Below the pieces are notes generated by a model. It was not told the origin of the DNA. It did not search any database and worked only from the letters and a program-made list of their open reading frames with translations. Position numbers and translations under genes: made by a program. From contig NC_079210.1 in assembly GCF_026745355.1 (NCBI RefSeq), positions 19,201,118 to 19,265,117 of the forward strand: DNA of 64,000 nt, read 5' to 3'. This document shows positions 58,641 to 64,000 of the stretch, one piece after another (the first letter of the stretch is position 1; every line of letters starts with the position of its first letter). This stretch comes from Beta vulgaris subsp. vulgaris (lineage: Eukaryota; Streptophyta; Magnoliopsida; Caryophyllales; Amaranthaceae).

Positions 58641-59232
58641 TGATTTGGAACTTGATGGTCCAGATGGATATGAAGGTTTCTTGGTTTAAAAAAAAACGTT
58701 TATGGAATGTGTTTGAAGTTGTAGATGGATAGAATCTTAGAGGCAACGACTTCAAGTTTGGAACAAAGGCAACAACTTTGAACCACTAGTCAAGCTAGTC
58801 TCTAAACTTTCTCTCAAGTATTCTTAGCAATACTCTCAAGGATTATTATTTCATTGATTAACAACATACAATACTTATCATAATCTCCAATACAATACAT
58901 GCGCTTATATATGACAAGCCATGTACTAACAACCGACTTTAACTAACTCCAACCGACTCTAACAAACCGCCCAACTACTTAGCAATGTAATTAAAACATA
59001 AAATTACTCCTAGAGTATTTACATAAGGTACAACTACTCTATCCCCACCCAAGTAATACAAGCATTAATTGGCCCATGTCCAAGTGACAACCCAAATTCC
59101 AATACGCTGCAATCTCCCATATCACATTCTTCTTTAGTTGTCTGGACGGTGGTTAGCAATGTGTTTGGCACTGTCTTGTTACTAAACGCTTTACCACTTC
59201 TAGTAACACTTGGCCCCTCATGATCCATATCA
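58641..59232 (-). repeat. 5' LTR of the composite
   Basis: 592 bp, TGATTTGG to CCATATCA on the + strand. Its - strand frame 59034-59228 encodes the same pol-tail peptide (SVTRSGKAFSNKTVPNTL) seen in the other LTRs. Confidence 0.93.
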
Positions 59233-62200
59233 TGAAGATCGAATCTTTCAACAAGTACAAGTGAATTCGGGTGTTTTGAGAATCATTATTGATTTTACTA
59301 TCCACAAACACATCATTTGCTTTATAATTCTTTTTTTAGTTGTTGAATGATATAGGGGTCCTATTATGTTTGTGAGTCTAATTCCCTTAAATCAGGTGTG
59401 TTTGTGTATTTTAATTTAATAATTCGAGTGCATAATATACAAATTGAGGTTTGTGTGCATCTCCTAAAAGATGTTAATGAGAGATCCTCTAGTTCTCAAG
59501 CTAACAACAAAGCCTATTCAATATAAAGATTCAATCTTGATCCCTTATTTCATATCAAGATCCAATCCTTCAACAAGTACAAGTGAGATTCGGGTGTTTT
59601 GAGACTTGTTATTGATTTCACTATCCATAAAAACATCATTTCCTTTATAATTCTTTTTTGAGTTGCTGAATAATATAGGGGTCCTATTATGTTTATGAGT
59701 CTAATTCCCTTCAATAATTTGAATCTTGCTAATTGTTTTGTTTACTTTGGAGTCTTCAATTTCTATCATAGGTTGATGTGCGATACAGTTATCATAAAGG
59801 CTAATTTGTTAAGTTGTTCGGAGTCCTACCTTAGTTGAGACTATTCATATCTTTGTTTAGGCGTGGCTTTGCTTGTTTACAATATCTAGGAGTCTATGTT
59901 ATTTATCTTCTTAGTAGTCGTGTAATATATCTATGCACGTTTTATCAGTAATAAAATCAGGTGTGTGTGTGTGTATATTTTAATTTAATAATTCGAGTGC
60001 AATGCATTGAATATGCAAATTGAGGTTTGTATGCATCTCCGAATAGATCTTAATGAGAGATCCTTTAATTCTCGAGCTAACAACAATGCCTATTCAATAT
60101 AAAGATTCAATCCTTATTCCCTATTTCATATAAAGATCGAATCTTTCAACAAGTACAAGTAAATTTGGGTGTTTTGAGACTTGTTATTGATTATACTATC
60201 CACAAACACATCATTTGCTTTATAATATCTTTTTTAGTTGTTGAATTAAATAGGGGTCCTATTATGTTCGTGAGTCTAATTCCATTAAATCAGGTCTGTG
60301 TATATATTAATTTAATAATTCGAGTGCATTACATTAAATATACAAATTGCGGTTTGTGGGCATCTCATAATAGATGTTAATGAGAGATCCTCTAGTTCTC
60401 GAGCTAACAACAAATCCTATTCAATATAAAGATTTAATCTTTATGCCCTATTTCATATAAAGATCGAATCTTTCAACAAGTACAAGTAAGATTCAGGTGT
60501 TTTGAGACTTATTATTGATTTTACTATCCACAAACACATCATTTCCTTTATAATTTTTTTTTTAGTTGTTGAATGATATAGGGGTCCTATTATGTTTATG
60601 AGTCTTATTCCCTTAAATCATTTGAGTCTTGGTAATTATTATGGTTTACATTGGAGTAATTTCTATCATAGGTTGATGTGTGATATAGGTCTCATGAAGG
60701 CTAATTTGTTAAGTTGTTAGGAGTCCTACCTTAGATGAGACTATTCAGATCTTTGTTTGGGCGTGGCTTTTCTTGTTTACAAGAGCTAGGAGTCTATGTT
60801 ATTTATCTTCTTAGTAGTTGTGTAATATATTTATGCACGTTCTATGAGTAATAAAATCAGGTGTGTGTGTGTGTGTATTTTAATTTAATAATTTGAGTGC
60901 ATAATTTACAAATTTAGGTTTATGTGCATCTCCTAAAAGATGTTAATGAAAGATCCTCTAGTTCTCAAGCTAACAACAAAGCCTATTCAATATTAAGAGT
61001 CAATCTTTATCCCTTATTTCATATAAAGATCGAATCTTTCAACAAGTACAAGAGAATTCGGGTGTTTTGACACTTGTTATTGATTTTACTATCCACAAAC
61101 ACATCATTTGCTTTATAATTATTTTTTTGAGTTGTTAAATGATATAGGGTTCCTATTATGTTTGTGAGTCTAATTCCCTTAAATCATTTGAGTCTTGCTA
61201 ATTGTTTTGGTTTACTTTGGAGTAATTTCTATCATAGGTTGATGTGTGATACAGTTCTCATGAAGGCTAATTTGTTAAGTTCTTAGAAGTCCTACCTTAG
61301 ATGAGACTATTCATATCTTTGTTTTGGCGTGACTTTGCTTGTTTATAATAGCTAGGAGTCTATTTATTCATCTTCTTAGTAGTTGTATAATATATTTATG
61401 GACGTTCTATCAGTAATAAAATCAGGTGTGTGTGTGTATTTTAATTTAATAATTCGAGTGCATTGCATTGAATATGAAAATTAAGGTTTGTGTGCATCTC
61501 CTAAAAGATGTTAATGAGAGACCCTCTAGTTCTCGAGCTAACGATAACGCCTATTCAATGTAAAGATTTAATCCTTATTCCCTATTTCATATAAACATCG
61601 AATCTTTCAACAAGTACAAGTGAATTTAGGTATTTTGATACTTGTTATTGATTTTACTATCAACAAACACATCATTTGCTTTATAATTTTTTTTTTTGTT
61701 GAATGATATGGGGTCCTATTATGTTTGTGAGTCTAATTCCCTTAAATCATGTGTGTGTGTATTTTAATTTAATAATTCGAGTGCATTGCATTAAATATGC
61801 AAATTGAGATTTGTGGGCATCTCCTAAGAGATATTAATGTTAGATCCTCTAGTTCTCGAGCTAACAACAAAGCCTATTCAATATAAAGATTCAATCTTTA
61901 CGCACAATTTCATATAACGATCGAATCTTTCAACAAGTACAAGTGAATTTGGTTGTTTTGAGCCTTGTTATTGATTTTAGTATCCACAATGACATCATTT
62001 GCTTTATAACTCTTTTTTTTAGTTGTTGAATGATATAGGGTTCCTATTTTGTTTGTGAGTCTAAGTCCCTTAAATCTTTTGAGTCTTGCTAGTTTTGGTT
62101 TACTTTGGAGTAATTTCTATCATTGGTTGATGTGTGATACAGTTCTCATGAAGGCTAATTTGTTAAGTTGATAGAAGTCCTACCTTAGATGAGACTATTC

Positions 62201-64000
62201 ATATCTTTGTTTTAAAGTGATTTTGCTTGTTTATAATAGCTAGGAGTCTATTTATTCATCTTATTAGTAGTTGTGTAATATATATATGCACGTTCTATCA
62301 GTAATAAAATCAAGTGTGTGTATTTTAATTTAATAATTCGAGTGTATTGCATTGAATATGAAAATTAAGGTTTGTGTGCATCCTCTAAAAGATGTTAATG
62401 AGAGACCCTCTAGTTCTCGAGCTAACAATAACGCCTATTCAATGTAAAGATTTAATCCTTATTCCCTATTTCATATAAACATCGAATCTTTCAACAAGTA
62501 CAAGTGAATTTAGGTATTTTGAGACTTGTTATTGATTTTACTATCCACAAACACATCATTTGCTTTATAATTATTTTTTTAGTTGTTGAATGATATAGGT
62601 GTCCTATTATGTTTGTGAGTCTAATTCCCTTAAATCAGGTGTGTGTGTATTTTAATTAAATAATTCGAGTGCATTGCATTGAATATACAAATTGAGATTT
62701 GTGGGCATATCCTAAGAGATATTAATGCTAGATCCTCTAGTTCTCGAGCTAACAACAAAGCCTATTCAATATAAAGATTCAATCTTTACGCCCTATTTCA
62801 TATAACGATCGAATCTTTCAACAAGTATACGTGAATTTGGGTGTTTTGAGCCTTGTTATTGATTTTAGTATCCACAATGACACCATTTGCTTTATAACTC
62901 TTTTTTTTAGTTGTTGAATGATATAGGGTTCCTATTTTGTTTGTGAGTCTAATTACCTTAAATCATTTGAGTCTTGCTAATTGTTTTGGTTTACTTTGGA
63001 GTAATTTCTATCATAGGTTCATGTGTGATACAGTTCTCATGAAGGCTAATTTGTTAAGTTGTTAGAAGTCCTACCTTAGATGAGACTATTCATATCTTTG
63101 TTTTGGCGTGACTTTGCTTGTTTATAATAGTTAGGAGTCTATTTATTTATCTTCTTAGTAGTTGTGTAATATATTTATGCACGTTCTATCATTAATAAAA
63201 TCAGGTGTGTGTGTGTATTTTAATTTAATAATTCGAGTGCATTGTATTGAATATGAAAATTGAGGTTTGTGTGCATCTCCTAAAAGATGTTAATGAGAGA
63301 CCCTCTAGTGTTCGAGCAAACAAGAACGCCTATTCAATATAAAGATTCAATCCTTATTCCCTACTTCACATAAACATCGAATCTTTCAACAAGTACAAGT
63401 GAATTTAGGCATTTTGAGACTTGTTATTGATTTTACTATCCACAAACACATCATTTGCTTTTTATTTTTTTAGTTGTTGAATGATATAGGGGTCCTTTTA
63501 TGTTTGTGAGTCTAATTCCCTTAAATCATGTGTGTGTTTATTTTAATTTAATAATTCGAGTGCATTGCATTAAATATGCAAATTGAGATTTTTGGGCATC
63601 TCCTAATAGATATTAATAAGAGATCCTCTAGTTCTCGAGCTAACAACAAAGCCTATTCAATATAAAGATTCAATCTTTATGCCATATGTCATATAAAGAT
63701 CGAATCTTTCAACAAGTACAAGTAAGATTCAGGTGTTTTGAGACTTATTATTGATTTTACTATCCACAAACACATCATTTCCTTTATAATTATTATTTTT
63801 ATTTATTGAATGATATAGGGGTCCTATTATGTTTGTGAGTCTAATTCCCTTAAATCAGGTGTGTGTGTGTGTGTAGTTTAATTTATTAATTCGACTGCGT
63901 TGCATTGAATATAGAAATTCAGGTTTGTGGCCATCTCCTAATAGATGTTAATGAGAGATCCTGTAGTTCTCGAGTTAACAACAAAGCCTATTCAATATAA
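59233..64000 (+). repeat. Satellite array with alternating long and short monomers
   Basis: About eleven monomers, continuing past the window. Extra segments lie at about 59716-59959, 60621-60859, 61187-61424, 62080-62312 and 62966-63203, giving long (~560 bp) and short (~320 bp) monomers. From 61187 on they alternate with a period of about 890 bp. The extra segments here are about 238 bp, five shorter than those left of 44 kb, and share their own variants (GAGTAATTTCTATCATAGG). Confidence 0.92.
62080..63203 (+). repeat. Two 238-bp-type extra segments in successive dimers
   Basis: Extra segments at 62080-62312 and 62966-63203 bracket one long-short dimer. The dimers 61430-62312 and 62313-63203 share rare variants (GAGAGACCCTCTAGT, ATGTAAAGATTTAATCC, CATATAACGATCG), so the dimer itself was duplicated. 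Confidence 0.75.

Larger units (their letters stand above)
43640..59232 (-). mobile_element. Tandem Ty3/gypsy composite, LTR-int-LTR-int-LTR (element 2)
   Basis: Three ~590-bp LTRs (43640-47073 split by a nested element, 51780-52372, 58641-59232) enclose two closely similar gag-pol internal regions, both on the - strand. TAAAG (43635-43639) lies on the left and TGAAG (59233-59237) on the right, consistent with one 5-bp target duplication carrying one mutation. Each internal region has a PBS on the right and a polypurine tract on the left. Both pol copies are broken. In both, pol passes through the polypurine tract into the LTR, as in element 1, suggesting the CRM lineage. Confidence 0.92.

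Noticed and set aside
1..64000. tRNA, rRNA and organelle-derived DNA
   Set aside because: No cloverleaf with A and B boxes, rRNA core or plastid/mitochondrial gene was recognised. The tRNA-like matches found are primer binding sites only.

Overview
This window is AT-rich, repeat-dominated nuclear DNA from a plant, most likely a dicot. I see no intact host gene. The plant assignment rests on Ty3/gypsy and Ty1/copia LTR retrotransposons primed by initiator-Met tRNA, CACTA transposons with 3-bp target duplications, a broken fragment of the plant-specific RNA polymerase V largest subunit (NRPE1), and a captured plant FKBP exon. I cannot name the species.

Layout. 331-2450 is a ~160-bp tandem repeat with a duplicated 641-bp higher-order block. 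2463-3849 is a decayed piece of the Gly-Trp-rich NRPE1 C-terminus that still ends at a splice donor. 4176-10052 is a degenerate Ty3/gypsy element on the + strand, cut off inside its 3' LTR. From 10053 to the end of the window lies one satellite array (~320-bp monomer, always in the same orientation), repeatedly split by insertions. In order these are: a solo LTR (17006-17589); the 3' end of a SIRE-like Ty1/copia element with an envelope-like ORF (18704-22067, - strand); a giant-LTR, nearly gutless retroelement in LTR-int-LTR-int-LTR form (24333-40722), whose last LTR hosts a CACTA element carrying an FKBP exon (35370-39326); a second solo LTR (41484-42068); and a tandem Ty3/gypsy composite on the - strand (43640-59232), which hosts a gag-only LTR element (43889-46726) and a small CACTA element (53310-54848). 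The satellite resumes at 59233, there organised as alternating long and short monomers.

How the parts relate. About 17 kb is satellite and most of the rest is transposon inserted into it. Target-site duplications give the order: satellite first, then LTR elements, then CACTA or gag-only elements inside those LTR elements. Both Ty3/gypsy families run the end of pol through the polypurine tract into the 3' LTR. This, with the integrase C-terminal sequence, suggests the centromere-associated CRM lineage, so a centromeric or pericentromeric origin is plausible but unproven.

The strongest observations are: (i) three LTR insertions at the identical TAAAG position in separate satellite monomers; (ii) two independent tandem LTR-int-LTR-int-LTR composites flanked by target duplications; (iii) a retroelement with ~4-kb LTRs and only 525 bp between them; (iv) a CACTA element carrying an FKBP terminal exon inside a diverged piece of its host's LTR; (v) the NRPE1 AGO-hook pseudogene; (vi) a 243-bp segment, bounded by AAATCA, that separates long from short satellite monomers. 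I found no convincing new enzyme system; the novelty is in repeat architecture.
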